Shown here: piece after piece, positions 53,108-62,183 of the stretch
Position numbering within the stretch: the stretch's first letter is position 1
Layout: every line of letters starts with the position of its first letter
Source of the DNA: Pseudomonas sp. SID14000
GTDB taxonomy: Bacteria > Pseudomonadota > Gammaproteobacteria > Pseudomonadales > Pseudomonadaceae
DNA: 64,000 nucleotides
Assembly (NCBI RefSeq): GCF_002165135.1
Contig: NZ_NFZQ01000005.1
Coordinates: 248,001 to 312,000, forward strand
Direction of reading: 5' to 3'
The notes under the pieces: model-generated
Seen by the model: the letters and a program-made list of their open reading frames with translations, nothing else
Database searches by the model: none
What the model was told of the DNA's origin: nothing
Translations under genes and position numbers: made by a program

Positions 53108-53129
53108 GGCACTTCCGCCGGGAAGTGCC
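53108..53129 (-). terminator. Strong hairpin between the DUF2782 gene and thrB
   Basis: GGCACTTCC-CGGC-GGAAGTGCC is a perfect 9-bp stem with a 4-nt loop (minus-strand sense), followed by CGTATGGGCAAATTTTC. It lies after the DUF2782 stop and about 20 bp before the thrB ATG. It could be an attenuator or partial terminator. Confidence 0.45.
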
Positions 53130-53156
53130 GGGTTGATGTGAACGGTGCGCGTCAGA

Positions 53157-53444
53157 TTACCACTCGAAGATCTTCCAGGACGGAATCAGCATGTCCGGCT
53201 GGTCGGATCGAATGAAATTGCCATCAGAGCCATCGGCGCGTACCAGGAAATAAGGCTTGCCGTTTTTCGGCGTGATCTTGATCGCATACAGGAACCCGTT
53301 CTGCCGGTACTCCTGGATGGTTTTGTCGCCTTCCGTGCGAATGGTCACCTCGGGATCGGCCGAGGGGGCGTCGTCCGCCGCCAGGGTGACGACCGGCATG
53401 GTTGCCAACAGACCGAGCAGTAACAGGCGATTGAGTGTACGCAT
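53157..53444 (-). CDS. DUF2782 periplasmic protein
   Basis: Small secreted protein of 95 residues with a signal peptide ([24 protein letters not shown]). The mature part [51 protein letters not shown] matches the DUF2782 family. It is divergent from polA (75-bp gap) and upstream of thrB, the usual Pseudomonas order. Function unknown. Confidence 0.9.
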   Translation of the reverse strand: MRTLNRLLLLGLLATMPVVTLAADDAPSADPEVTIRTEGDKTIQEYRQNGFLYAIKITPKNGKPYFLVRADGSDGNFIRSDQPDMLIPSWKIFEW

Positions 53445-53519
53445 GATAACCTTGTCCCTTTGTCGTCAATGATTCTGGCTATTCTAGCGCCGGACCCGTC
53501 GAAAAGGTTGATTCTGCTC

Positions 53520-56267
53520 ATGAGCCAAGCGCCCCTCGTCCTGGTGGACGGTTCCTCCTACCTGTACCGCGCCTTTCACGCGCTGCCGCCGCTGACCACC
53601 TCCAAGGGCATGCCGACCGGCGCGGTGAAGGGGGTGCTGAACATGCTCAAGAGCCTGCGCAAGCAATACCCTGACAGCCTGTTCGCGGTGGTGTTCGACG
53701 CCAAGGGTGGCACCTTCCGCGATGCCATGTTCGCCGAATACAAGGCCAACCGCCCGAGCATGCCGGACGACCTGCGGGTGCAGATCGAGCCGCTGCACGC
53801 CAGCGTCAAGGCTCTGGGCTACCCGCTGCTGTGCGTCGAGGGGGTCGAGGCCGACGACGTGATCGGTACCCTGGCACGCAGCAGTGCGGCCCTGGGCCGG
53901 CCGGTCATCATCTCGACTGGTGACAAGGACATGGCGCAGCTGGTGGACGGGCACATTACCTTGGTCAACACCATGACCGGAAGCGTGCTGGACGTGGCCG
54001 GCGTTTACGAGAAATTTGGCGTCGGCCCGGAACACATCATCGACTTCCTGGCGTTGATGGGCGACAAGGTCGACAACATCCCCGGCGTGCCGGGCGTGGG
54101 CGAAAAAACCGCGGTGGGGCTGCTGACCGGCATCGGCGGCGGTCTCAGTGACCTGTACGCCAACCTGGACAAGGTCCCGACGCTGGCCATTCGCGGCGCC
54201 AAGACCCTGCCGGCCAAGCTGGAAGAGCACCGCGACGCGGCGTTCCTGTCTTATGAGCTGGCTACCATCAAGGTCGATGTACCCTTGGACATCGAAGTAG
54301 ATGCCTTGGTGTGCGGCGAGCCTGACCGTGAGGCGTTGCTGGCGCTGTACACCGAGATGGAGTTCAAGAGCTGGGTCGCCGAGGTGCAGCGCGACGCGGC
54401 CAAGGCCGGTGATGATATTGCGCCGGTCGCGGAGCCAGTGGCCAAGGCCGAGCCCAAGTACGAAACCATCCTCGACCAGGCCCGTCTCGACTTCTGGCTG
54501 GAGAAGTTGCGCCAGGCGCCACTGTTCGCCTTCGACACCGAGACCACCGGTCTGGACGCCCAGCAGGCGCAGCTGGTCGGTCTTTCGTTTGCCGTCGAAC
54601 CGCATGAAGCGGCCTATGTGCCGCTGGCCCACGACTATGAGGGGGCGCCGGTTCAACTGGATCGTACCGCCGTGCTGCTGGCGCTGAAGCCACTGCTGGA
54701 AGACCCGGCCAAGGCCAAGGTCGGGCAGAATGCCAAGTACGACATCAACATCCTCGCCAACGGCTCGCCTGCCATCGAAATGCGCGGCATTGCCTACGAC
54801 ACCATGCTCGAGTCGTACGTGCTGAACTCCACCGCCACTCGTCACGACATGGACAGCCTGGCGCTGAAGTACCTCGACCACACCACCATCGCCTTCGAGG
54901 ACATCGCGGGCAAGGGCGCCAAGCAGCTGACCTTCAACCAGATCCACCTGGACAAGGCTGGCCCCTACGCCGCCGAAGACGCCGACATCACCCTGCGCCT
55001 GCACCACGCGCTGCAGGCGCGCCTGGCGCAGACGCCGAGCGTGCAGCCGGTGCTGATGGACATCGAGATGCCGCTGGTGCCGGTGCTGGCCAAGATCGAG
55101 CGCCAGGGGGCGCTGGTCGATGCAGAGCTGCTTCGGGTGCAGAGTGGTGAGCTGGGGGTGAAGATGGTCGAGCTGGAGCAGCGTGCCTATGAGCTGGCCG
55201 GTGAGGAATTCAACCTCGGCTCGCCCAAACAGCTGGGCGCCATCCTTTACGACAAACTGGGCATGCCGGTGCTGAGCAAGACCACCAAGGGTCAGCCATC
55301 CACGGCAGAAGCGGTGCTCGACGAACTGGCCGAGCAAGGCTACCCGCTGCCGGAGGTACTGATGCAGTACCGCAGCCTGAGCAAGCTCAAGAGCACCTAC
55401 ACCGACAAGCTGCCGGGGCAGATCAACCCGCGTACCGGGCGTATCCACACCTCTTACCAGCAGGCGGTGGCGGCCACCGGCCGGCTGTCGTCGAGCGACC
55501 CGAACCTGCAGAACATCCCGATCCGTACTGCCGAAGGCCGGCGTATCCGCCAAGCCTTCGTTGCCAGCCCGGGCTACAAGCTGCTGGCGGCGGACTACTC
55601 GCAGATCGAGTTGCGCATCATGGCCCACCTGGCCAAGGACGAAGGTTTGCTGCATGCCTTCCGCAATGACCTGGACGTGCACCGTGCCACGGCGGCAGAA
55701 GTGTTCGGCGTGGCACTGGCCGACGTCACCAGCGACCAGCGCCGTAGTGCCAAGGCCATCAACTTTGGCCTGATCTACGGCATGAGCGCCTTCGGCCTGG
55801 CCAAGCAGATCGGCGTCGACCGCAAGCAGTCGCAGGACTACATCGACCGCTACTTCACCCGCTACCCGGGGGTGCTGGCCTACATGGAGCGCACCCGCGC
55901 CCAGGCGGCGGAGCAAGGCTTTGTCGAAACCCTGTTCGGCCGCCGCCTGTACCTGCCGGATATCAATGCCAAGAACCCGGCCCTGCGCAAAGGCGCCGAG
56001 CGCACGGCGATCAACGCGCCGATGCAGGGCACGGCGGCTGACATCATCAAGCGGGCCATGGTCAATGTGGATAACTGGCTGACCGAGAGCGGGCTGGATG
56101 CCCGGGTGATCCTGCAGGTACACGATGAACTGGTGCTGGAAGTGCGCGAGGACCTGGTGGAGCAGGTGAAAGATGAAATTCGCCAGCACATGAGCCGGGC
56201 TGCGCAGCTGGACGTGCCGCTGCTGGTCGAGGCAGGAATTGGTGCGAATTGGGACGAAGCTCACTGA
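53520..56267 (+). CDS. polA: DNA polymerase I
   Basis: Repair and Okazaki-fragment polymerase, 915 residues from ATG 53520 ([25 protein letters not shown]), against 928 in E. coli. Three domains: 5'-3' exonuclease (residues 1 to about 290, [22 protein letters not shown]), 3'-5' exonuclease ([11 protein letters not shown], intact acidic residues), and polymerase ([39 protein letters not shown]). A longer in-frame start at 53460 is less likely. A perfect DnaA box (56066-56074) lies near its end. A very long antisense open frame over it is not a gene. Confidence 0.98.
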   Translation: MSQAPLVLVDGSSYLYRAFHALPPLTTSKGMPTGAVKGVLNMLKSLRKQYPDSLFAVVFDAKGGTFRDAMFAEYKANRPSMPDDLRVQIEPLHASVKALGYPLLCVEGVEADDVIGTLARSSAALGRPVIISTGDKDMAQLVDGHITLVNTMTGSVLDVAGVYEKFGVGPEHIIDFLALMGDKVDNIPGVPGVGEKTAVGLLTGIGGGLSDLYANLDKVPTLAIRGAKTLPAKLEEHRDAAFLSYELATIKVDVPLDIEVDALVCGEPDREALLALYTEMEFKSWVAEVQRDAAKAGDDIAPVAEPVAKAEPKYETILDQARLDFWLEKLRQAPLFAFDTETTGLDAQQAQLVGLSFAVEPHEAAYVPLAHDYEGAPVQLDRTAVLLALKPLLEDPAKAKVGQNAKYDINILANGSPAIEMRGIAYDTMLESYVLNSTATRHDMDSLALKYLDHTTIAFEDIAGKGAKQLTFNQIHLDKAGPYAAEDADITLRLHHALQARLAQTPSVQPVLMDIEMPLVPVLAKIERQGALVDAELLRVQSGELGVKMVELEQRAYELAGEEFNLGSPKQLGAILYDKLGMPVLSKTTKGQPSTAEAVLDELAEQGYPLPEVLMQYRSLSKLKSTYTDKLPGQINPRTGRIHTSYQQAVAATGRLSSSDPNLQNIPIRTAEGRRIRQAFVASPGYKLLAADYSQIELRIMAHLAKDEGLLHAFRNDLDVHRATAAEVFGVALADVTSDQRRSAKAINFGLIYGMSAFGLAKQIGVDRKQSQDYIDRYFTRYPGVLAYMERTRAQAAEQGFVETLFGRRLYLPDINAKNPALRKGAERTAINAPMQGTAADIIKRAMVNVDNWLTESGLDARVILQVHDELVLEVREDLVEQVKDEIRQHMSRAAQLDVPLLVEAGIGANWDEAH

Positions 56268-56351
56268 TCGAGCGGGGAAGCTGTGTAGGATCCGTGACAT
56301 AGGGACGCGGGTCCTGGCACCGCTCAGTGCCAGTGGTGCTGAGGCTTCATG

Positions 56352-56370
56352 AAACTATCGCAAATAGTTT
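56352..56370 (+). terminator. Weak hairpin after polA
   Basis: AAACTAT-CGCAA-ATAGTTT forms a 7-bp stem followed by TC, a possible weak terminator of polA just upstream of the ersA promoter. Other short hairpins lie between it and the polA stop. Confidence 0.35.
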
Positions 56371-56381
56371 TCAGGGCGTTG

Positions 56382-56409
56382 GAACTAAACCGGTGAAGCG
56401 GAACTCAGA
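56382..56409 (+). promoter_or_regulatory. Candidate AlgU (sigma22/RpoE-type) promoter of ersA
   Basis: GAACTA, a 17-bp spacer and TCAGA match the AlgU consensus GAACTT-N16/17-TCTGA at most positions. A start about 7 bp downstream (56416) gives a transcript ending at the terminator of about 130 nt, the size reported for P. aeruginosa ErsA, whose promoter is sigma22-dependent. Confidence 0.65.
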
Positions 56410-56415
56410 GTTACT

Positions 56416-56545
56416 GAATGGCTGGTGAAGCCTTTCGATGCTCCTATGTTGTGTTAAGTGTTGGCAGATATCTGGACCCCGCCCTAGCGGTCCGGACTTG
56501 GACCCCGAACTTCTCCCTCCCCATACGAAGTCCGGGGTTTTTTTT
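56416..56545 (+). ncRNA. ersA: ErsA-like small RNA
   Basis: In P. aeruginosa the Hfq-binding sRNA ErsA is encoded between polA and the engB-like gene, the same place as E. coli Spot 42. Here that gap carries a stem GGACC/GGTCC, a C/U-rich region TTCTCCCTCCCC able to pair with Shine-Dalgarno sequences, and a terminator (CCCCGAACTTC / GAAGTCCGGGG, 56503-56537) followed by eight Ts (56538-56545). ErsA controls envelope, biofilm and porin genes in P. aeruginosa. The exact 5' end is inferred from the promoter. Confidence 0.8.
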
Positions 56546-56578
56546 GCCCGGAATTTGATCTGATGGCGCTGCTACCCC

Positions 56579-56674
56579 CTGTAGGAGCAGCCTTGTGCTG
56601 CGAAAGGGCCGGTACCGCCAACAGATTTATACAGCCTGTCATGGCCTCTTCGCAGCACAAGGCTGTTCCTACAA
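56579..56674. repeat. Inverted repeat pair, REP variant with GCAGCACAAGGC
   Basis: Copies at 56579-56606 (CTGTAGGAGCAGCCTTGTGC...) and 56648-56674 are inverted, between the ersA locus and convergent engB. The sequence class resembles the 8058 and 46966 repeats with GCTGCG replacing GTGTCG. Confidence 0.85.
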
Positions 56675-56689
56675 CGAGCGGTGCAGGCC

Positions 56690-57322
56690 TCAGGCTACTG
56701 GCTTGTCTTCCAGCTCCATCCAGTCCGCCAGCACCCGGTAGGCCTCTTCCACGCCCAGGCGCTTGGGCGCCGAGAACAGCTGGATGGTCACGCCATCGCC
56801 CCAACCCTTGCGGATTTCCGATTGCACCTTGAGCAGGGTGTTCTTGCCTGCGCCGTGGGTCAGCTTGTCGGCCTTGGTCAGCAGGATGTGCATCGGCATG
56901 CTGCTGGCCTTGGCCCAGTCGAGCATCATCTTGTCGAAGTCGGTCATCGGGTGGCGCACGTCCATCATCAGGATCACGCCACGCAGGCACTCCCGGCTGC
57001 CCAGGTAGGCTTCCAGGTGTTTCTGCCAGTGCTGCTTGAGCGGAATCGGTACTTTTGCATAACCGTAGCCTGGCAGGTCGACCAAACGCCGTTCATCGTC
57101 CAGACTGAAGAAATTCAACAGCTGGGTGCGCCCGGGGGTTTTCGAGGTGCGCGCCAGGCTGGCATGAGTCAGGGTGTTGAGGGCGCTGGATTTGCCGGCG
57201 TTGGAGCGGCCGGCGAAAGCCACCTCGTAACCCTGGTCGTCCGGGCATTGTTCGACCTTGGCAGCGCTGAGGGCGAATTTGGCTTTCTGGCAGAGGCCGA
57301 GGATGGGGTTCTTGACTTGCAT
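56690..57322 (-). CDS. engB: Ribosome biogenesis GTP-binding protein EngB (YsxC/YihA)
   Basis: Essential GTPase for 50S assembly, 210 residues from ATG 57322 ([22 protein letters not shown]). G1 is [10 protein letters not shown]3 is [11 protein letters not shown]4 is LLTKADKL, and G5 is near LFSAPKRLG. It is divergent from a cytochrome c gene with a 201-bp gap. A longer upstream open frame is not used. Confidence 0.95.
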   Translation of the reverse strand: MQVKNPILGLCQKAKFALSAAKVEQCPDDQGYEVAFAGRSNAGKSSALNTLTHASLARTSKTPGRTQLLNFFSLDDERRLVDLPGYGYAKVPIPLKQHWQKHLEAYLGSRECLRGVILMMDVRHPMTDFDKMMLDWAKASSMPMHILLTKADKLTHGAGKNTLLKVQSEIRKGWGDGVTIQLFSAPKRLGVEEAYRVLADWMELEDKPVA

Positions 57323-57523
57323 GGGATATCCGATGTGGGTGTTGCCTGACTCTTTAGACCCGAGCCTGGCAAGCGGTGTCGTTTCCGTTTGGATGGCGGA
57401 AGTATATAATGCCCCAGTTTTTGTGTGCTCATTCTCCCGGCGAAGGAGAACGGGCATGGGGTGTCGAACAATAGCTCGCGCAACAGAACGCAGCGCGGCC
57501 CCCAACCCTGAAGGTCGTTCCGC

Positions 57524-57826
57524 ATGGCGAAATGGCTGCTTGCTGTCGGTATGTTCCTGCCGTTTTTCAGCGCACAGGCTACACAGGATCCCGAGGTGTT
57601 GTACAACCGCACGTGTGCGGCCTGTCACACCGGGCAGTTGCCACAGGCACCCAGGCAGGGTGACCGGGCAGCATGGGAGCCAAGGCTGGCGCAAGGCATG
57701 GATGTACTGGTGAAGCACGTGACCCAGGGTTTCAAGGCTATGCCGCCGCGTGGATTGTGCATGGACTGCAGTGCCGAGGACTACCGTTTGGTCATCCTTT
57801 GGATGAGTGGCAGTCCCGATACATAA
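57524..57826 (+). CDS. Small monoheme cytochrome c (c5-like)
   Basis: Periplasmic cytochrome of 100 residues. A signal peptide ([20 protein letters not shown]) precedes the heme motif CAACH, and a second Cys pair ([10 protein letters not shown]) next to a conserved Met (FKAMPPRG) is typical of c5-type proteins, where the cysteines form a disulfide. GAAGG lies upstream of the ATG. It is followed after 31 bp by the cytochrome c4 gene; the two probably form an operon for electron transfer to oxidases. Confidence 0.85.
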   Translation: MAKWLLAVGMFLPFFSAQATQDPEVLYNRTCAACHTGQLPQAPRQGDRAAWEPRLAQGMDVLVKHVTQGFKAMPPRGLCMDCSAEDYRLVILWMSGSPDT

Positions 57827-57857
57827 CATTTCACCCTTAGCCGTGTTGGATTAGCTG

Positions 57858-58475
57858 ATGAACAAACTAGTCGTGAGTCTGCTGTTGACCCTGGGTGTCG
57901 CAGGTGCGGCCACTGCTGCGCAACCCGTCAAAGGCGATGCCGCCGCCGGCCAGGCCAAAACGGCCGTTTGTGGTGCCTGCCACAACCCCGACGGCAACAG
58001 CCTGGCACCGAACTTCCCGAAACTGGCCGGCCAAGGTCAGCGCTATCTCGAAAAACAACTGCACGATATCAAGTCGGGCAAGCGTACAGTGCTGGAGATG
58101 ACCGGCATGCTGGCTGCGTTCAGCGACCAGGACCTGGCCGACATCGCCGCCTACTTCGCCAGCCAGAAAGGTAGCGTGGGCGCCGCCGATCCCAAGCTGG
58201 TCGAACGTGGCCGGGCGCTGTTCAACGGCGGCGACCTGGAAAAAGGCATGCCTGCCTGCACCGGCTGCCACTCGCCGAACGGCGCGGGTATCGCCCTGGC
58301 CGGCTTCCCGCACTTGGGCGGGCAGCACGCACAGTACGTGACCAAGCAGCTCACCGACTTCCGCGAAGGCAACCGCACCAACGATGGCGATGCCATGACC
58401 ATGCGCACCATCGCCGGCAAGCTGAGCAACCACGACATTGAGGCGCTGGCCAGCTACATCCAGGGCCTGCACTGA
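57858..58475 (+). CDS. cc4: Cytochrome c4 (diheme)
   Basis: Periplasmic diheme electron carrier of 205 residues. The signal peptide ends near ATAAQPVKG; heme motifs are CGACH (Cys38) and CTGCH (Cys134). Two homologous halves are visible (PNFPKLAGQGQRYLEKQL and AGFPHLGGQHAQYVTKQL), each with a downstream Met ligand (TGMLAAFSD; DAMTMRTIAG). Cytochrome c4 donates electrons to cbb3-type oxidases and to others. A clear terminator follows. Confidence 0.95.
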   Translation: MNKLVVSLLLTLGVAGAATAAQPVKGDAAAGQAKTAVCGACHNPDGNSLAPNFPKLAGQGQRYLEKQLHDIKSGKRTVLEMTGMLAAFSDQDLADIAAYFASQKGSVGAADPKLVERGRALFNGGDLEKGMPACTGCHSPNGAGIALAGFPHLGGQHAQYVTKQLTDFREGNRTNDGDAMTMRTIAGKLSNHDIEALASYIQGLH

Positions 58476-58547
58476 TTAGCGGCGCGCTCCTACAGGGGCT
58501 GCGTCAGCGGCGCATTAACTTTCAGTTAATGTTGTGGGCCAATGATG

Positions 58548-58573
58548 AAAGGGCGGCTGGACCGCCCTTTTTT
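58548..58573 (+). terminator. Rho-independent terminator after cytochrome c4
   Basis: AAAGGGCGG-CTGGA-CCGCCCTTTTTT forms a stable stem with a run of six Ts, ending the cytochrome operon before dsbA. Confidence 0.85.
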
Positions 58574-58669
58574 CCGTCCGTACCCGTTAAACTACAGAAC
58601 TCGGCCCCTTCCCGGCCTGTCTCAGTGCAGGTCGCGTCGTGGCGACCAATGACTGCCCAGGAGTAAAGC

Positions 58670-59302
58670 ATGCGTAAACTGATTCTCAGCGCCGCGCTGG
58701 TCGCTGCCAGCGTATTCGGTATGACTGCCGTCCAGGCCGCCGAGCCTGTCGCCGGCAAGGAATACCTCGAGCTGAGCAACCCTGTTCCGGTTTCCGTGCC
58801 TGGCAAGATCGAAGTGGTCGAGCTGTTCTGGTACGGCTGCCCACACTGCTACCACTTCGAGCCGACCATCAATCCATGGGTCGAGAAACTGCCCAAGGAC
58901 GTCAACTTCAAGCGCGTGCCGGCCATGTTCGGTGGTGCATGGGACGCCCACGGCCAGATGTTCCTGACCCTGGAAGCCATGGGCGTCGAACAAAAGGTGC
59001 ACGCCGCGGTGTTCGATGCCATCCAGAACCAGCGCAAGCGCCTGACCGATCCGCAGGACATGGCCGACTTCCTCGCCACCCAGGGCGTGGACAAGGACAA
59101 GTTCCTCGCCACCTTCAACTCGTTCGCCATCAAGGGCCAGGTCAACCAGGCCAAGGAACTGGCGAAGAAGTACGAGATCACCGGCGTTCCGAGCATGGTG
59201 GTCAATGGCAAGTACCGTTTCGACCTGGGTACCGCCGGCGGGCCGGAAGGCGTACTGAACGTTGCCGACCAGCTGATCGCCAAGGAGCGCGCCGCTAAGT
59301 AA
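58670..59302 (+). CDS. dsbA: Periplasmic thiol:disulfide interchange protein DsbA
   Basis: Introduces disulfide bonds into exported proteins, 210 residues. The signal peptide ends at VQAAEP; the active site is FWYGCPHCYHF with Cys57 and Cys60; the cis-proline loop is in ITGVPSMVVNGKY. A helical insertion lies between. It is followed after 12 bp by the endonuclease-family gene and the dgcP gene, the Pseudomonas order dsbA-PA5488-dgcP. Confidence 0.96.
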   Translation: MRKLILSAALVAASVFGMTAVQAAEPVAGKEYLELSNPVPVSVPGKIEVVELFWYGCPHCYHFEPTINPWVEKLPKDVNFKRVPAMFGGAWDAHGQMFLTLEAMGVEQKVHAAVFDAIQNQRKRLTDPQDMADFLATQGVDKDKFLATFNSFAIKGQVNQAKELAKKYEITGVPSMVVNGKYRFDLGTAGGPEGVLNVADQLIAKERAAK

Positions 59303-59314
59303 GCGGCGTAACCC

Positions 59315-60169
59315 ATGCGCCGCTTCAGAACCGCGCGTGGCATTGGCCTGCACCAGCCGCAGGTCAACGAGCATCACCTGCAGGCTCCTGGCCTGCCCGA
59401 GGATGGTCGCCTGCGGCTGCTCAGTTTCAACATCCAGGTGGGCATCAGCACCGAGCGCTACCGGCATTACCTGACCCGCAGCTGGCAGCACCTGTTGCCG
59501 CACAACGGGCGTGCCGGCAACCTGCAGAAGATTGGCCAACTGCTGGGCGACTTCGACCTGGTGGCCTTGCAGGAGGCCGATGGCGGCAGCCTGCGCTCGG
59601 GCTACGTCAACCAGGTCGAGCACCTCGCCCACCTGGGCGCCTTCCCCTACTGGTACCAGCAACTCAACCGCAACCTTGGGCGTTTTGCCCAGCACAGCAA
59701 TGGCGTGCTCAGCCGCCTGAAGCCGCAGTTGCTCGAGGACCACCCTTTGCCCGGCCCGGCTGGGCGTGGTGCGATCCTGGTGCGTTTTGGCGAGGGCGAA
59801 GATGCGCTGATCGTGGTGATGATGCACCTGGCCCTCGGCGCCAAGACCCGCGCCCTGCAGCTGGGCTACATCCGCGAGCTGATTGGCGGCTACCGCCACC
59901 AGGTGCTGATGGGCGACATGAATACCCACGCCACCGACCTGCTGGAGCACTCGCCGCTGCGCGACCTGGGCCTGATTGCCCCGCAAGTCGAGGCCACCTT
60001 CCCCAGTTGGCGCCCACAGCGTTGCCTGGACCACATCCTGCTCAGCCCAAGCCTCACGCTGGAGCGTGTCGAGGTGCTGGCGCAGCCAATTTCAGACCAC
60101 CTTCCCGTTGCTGTCGAGATTCGATTGCCTGATGCATTGACTGTGGATACGCTGCCGGTCCTGAGCTAA
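59315..60169 (+). CDS. Endonuclease/exonuclease/phosphatase family protein
   Basis: EEP-fold protein of 284 residues. Conserved catalytic segments are LRLLSFNIQVG, DLVALQEADGG, MMHLALGAKTR, LMGDMNTHATD and CLDHILLSPSL with the final SDHLPV, covering the metal and phosphate ligands. Substrate (DNA, inositol phosphate or lipid head group) cannot be told. It lies between dsbA and dgcP with almost no spacing, so probably one transcript. Confidence 0.9.
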   Translation: MRRFRTARGIGLHQPQVNEHHLQAPGLPEDGRLRLLSFNIQVGISTERYRHYLTRSWQHLLPHNGRAGNLQKIGQLLGDFDLVALQEADGGSLRSGYVNQVEHLAHLGAFPYWYQQLNRNLGRFAQHSNGVLSRLKPQLLEDHPLPGPAGRGAILVRFGEGEDALIVVMMHLALGAKTRALQLGYIRELIGGYRHQVLMGDMNTHATDLLEHSPLRDLGLIAPQVEATFPSWRPQRCLDHILLSPSLTLERVEVLAQPISDHLPVAVEIRLPDALTVDTLPVLS

Positions 60170-60196
60170 TTGCCATCACCGTTTGCGGACCCGGGC

Positions 60197-62104
60197 ATGA
60201 CTGAAGACGCTGAGCGCTGGAAAGAGAAATACCTGAAAAGCATCGAGCAGCAGGAAAAGCTCGAGCGCCGTTGGGACGCCCGTCTCGACCTGCTGCGCCG
60301 CGGCCTGGTACGCAGCACCCTGGCTGCCGAAGGCAGTGACAAGGTGGTGGACCAGTGCATGAAGGAAATGCGCGAGGTCATCCGCAGCGACAACATGGAC
60401 GCCGGCCTTGCCGGGCTGATACCGCGCCTTGAGAAGGCGGTGCTGGACTCCGAACAGCGCCGGGAAATCCGCATGAACCAGGTCAGCGATGCGCTGACCG
60501 CACTGGTCAGCCAATTGCAAGGTCTGCCGCTGCCAAACGATGTCTCGCGGCCGTTGAAAAAACTGGCGAAGAAGCTCGACGGCGGCGTGGCCCAGTCACG
60601 CGACTTGCCACCATTGCTGGGCGAGTTGAGCGGCTTGCAGGGCCGCGCACTGTCAGCCTTGGGCAAGTCGGGGGAAGATGCCCGGCCCGGATTCTTGCAG
60701 CGCTTGTTCGGCAGCCGCGAGGATGACACGCAGGGCGAGCCAGCGCTTGTGGCGCTGCCGGTTGCCGAAGCGCAGCCCTTGGCGGTACCGGGCAGTGTCG
60801 ATGTCGACGACGTGGATGCGTTGCAGCCGCTGCCACCCTCTTCAGCTTCTGTTGTCGAGGCGCCCGAGCTGGAGGTATCTGGCCCGGCGCTGATCGACAC
60901 GGCCGAACTGCCGCCAGCCCCGTTGCCGCTACCGAATGCCGTGCCAGCGCCGGAAGTTGCCGCCAGCAAGCCGCCGGCTGACGAAAAACCGGCACAAACA
61001 CTCGAAGAAGCCTTCGGCGAAGACGGTCCCTATGCCCTGCCCTATGCGGTGGAGCCGCCCTACAGCCAGGTTGCTGCGCACATCGAGCAAACCCTGATCG
61101 GCCTGTTGGATGACCTCAGCCTGCCGGAGCGACATAAGGCCCAGGCGCTGGACATGCGTGAACGGGTTGCCCGCGGCTTGAACTGGTATGAGTTGATTCC
61201 GGTACTGGATGACCTGGCTGTACTCATGCTGGCGATCACCGACAGCGGCCAGCACGAATTCGAAACCTACCTGCAGCAGCTCAACGAACGCCTGGAAGGT
61301 TTCCAGAGCCACCTGCACGAGGCCAGCGCCGACCATGCCGACAACAGCTCGGCCGCCCGCGAGCTGGATACCCAGCTGCGTGAGCATGTCGACGGGCTGC
61401 AGAGCAGTGTGCAAGGTGCCGTCGACGTCGACAGCCTCAAGCACATCCTGGACAACCGCCTGGAAGGCCTTCTGGTGACCATGGACGAGCACAAGCACGA
61501 GCGCGATCGCCGCGAGCAAGAGCTGGCCGGGCGCCTGCAAGGGCTGTCGGAGCGGGTGGCGAACATGGAGCGCGAGGCGCTCGGTTACCGCGAGCACTTG
61601 GAAGAGCAGCGCCAGAAGGCCCTGCTCGATCCGCTTACCGGCCTGCCCAACCGTGCAGCCTGGAGCGAGCGGGTCGAGCGCGAGATGCTCGATTGGCAGG
61701 CGCACGGCGGCCATCTGGCGATGGCGATACTCGACCTGGACCATTTCAAGCGGATCAACGACAGCTATGGGCACCTGGCCGGAGACAAGGTGCTGAAGAT
61801 CGTTGCCGACCAGTTGCGCAAGCGCCTGCGCGGGCGTGACTTCATCGCCCGCTTTGGCGGCGAGGAGTTTGTTCTGCTGTTGCCACAGACCCCGCCGGCC
61901 ACCGCCGCCCAGGTAGCCGAGGTACTGCGGGCCACGGTCGAGGCGTGCCCGTTCCACTTCAAGGGCGAGCGGGTGGTGATCACCACATCCATCGGGCTGG
62001 GTGAATTCCGTTCCGGCGAGCGCGGCGACCAGGTGCTCAAGCGCGCCGATGCGGCGCTGTACCGGGCCAAGGAGTTGGGGCGCAATCGCGTCGAGCAGGC
62101 ATAG
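60197..62104 (+). CDS. dgcP: Diguanylate cyclase DgcP
   Basis: Makes cyclic di-GMP; 635 residues from ATG 60197 (MTEDAERWKEKYLKSIEQQEK), with a possible earlier TTG at 60170. The N-terminus has coiled-coil helices (WDARLDLLRRGLVRSTLAAEG), then a Pro/Ala-rich low-complexity stretch (about residues 180-270), a helical region, and a C-terminal GGDEF domain (DPLTGLPNRAAW to FGGEEFVLLLP). The active-site motif is GGEEF and the inhibitory I-site RGRD lies five residues upstream, so it should be active and product-inhibited. P. aeruginosa DgcP localises to the poles with FimV; that is known from its homologue only. Confidence 0.93.
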   Translation: MTEDAERWKEKYLKSIEQQEKLERRWDARLDLLRRGLVRSTLAAEGSDKVVDQCMKEMREVIRSDNMDAGLAGLIPRLEKAVLDSEQRREIRMNQVSDALTALVSQLQGLPLPNDVSRPLKKLAKKLDGGVAQSRDLPPLLGELSGLQGRALSALGKSGEDARPGFLQRLFGSREDDTQGEPALVALPVAEAQPLAVPGSVDVDDVDALQPLPPSSASVVEAPELEVSGPALIDTAELPPAPLPLPNAVPAPEVAASKPPADEKPAQTLEEAFGEDGPYALPYAVEPPYSQVAAHIEQTLIGLLDDLSLPERHKAQALDMRERVARGLNWYELIPVLDDLAVLMLAITDSGQHEFETYLQQLNERLEGFQSHLHEASADHADNSSAARELDTQLREHVDGLQSSVQGAVDVDSLKHILDNRLEGLLVTMDEHKHERDRREQELAGRLQGLSERVANMEREALGYREHLEEQRQKALLDPLTGLPNRAAWSERVEREMLDWQAHGGHLAMAILDLDHFKRINDSYGHLAGDKVLKIVADQLRKRLRGRDFIARFGGEEFVLLLPQTPPATAAQVAEVLRATVEACPFHFKGERVVITTSIGLGEFRSGERGDQVLKRADAALYRAKELGRNRVEQA

Positions 62105-62183
62105 ACGCAGCCGCTGACTCGCGGCAAGCACTGCTCGCGGGGAGCACGTTATACTGTAGCGCTCATTCGCTGAGGCCATTGAC

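Noticed and set aside
53484..56300. A 938-codon open frame antisense to polA
   Set aside because: polA is unmistakable on the plus strand with all three domains. High-GC codon usage leaves long stop-free antisense frames; the translated product has no recognisable motif and is rich in His, Gln, Arg and Val in the pattern typical of such shadows.
60170..60196. TTG start at 60170 for dgcP
   Set aside because: No ribosome-binding site is near it; the ATG at 60197 begins the charged helix typical of the protein. It cannot be excluded.
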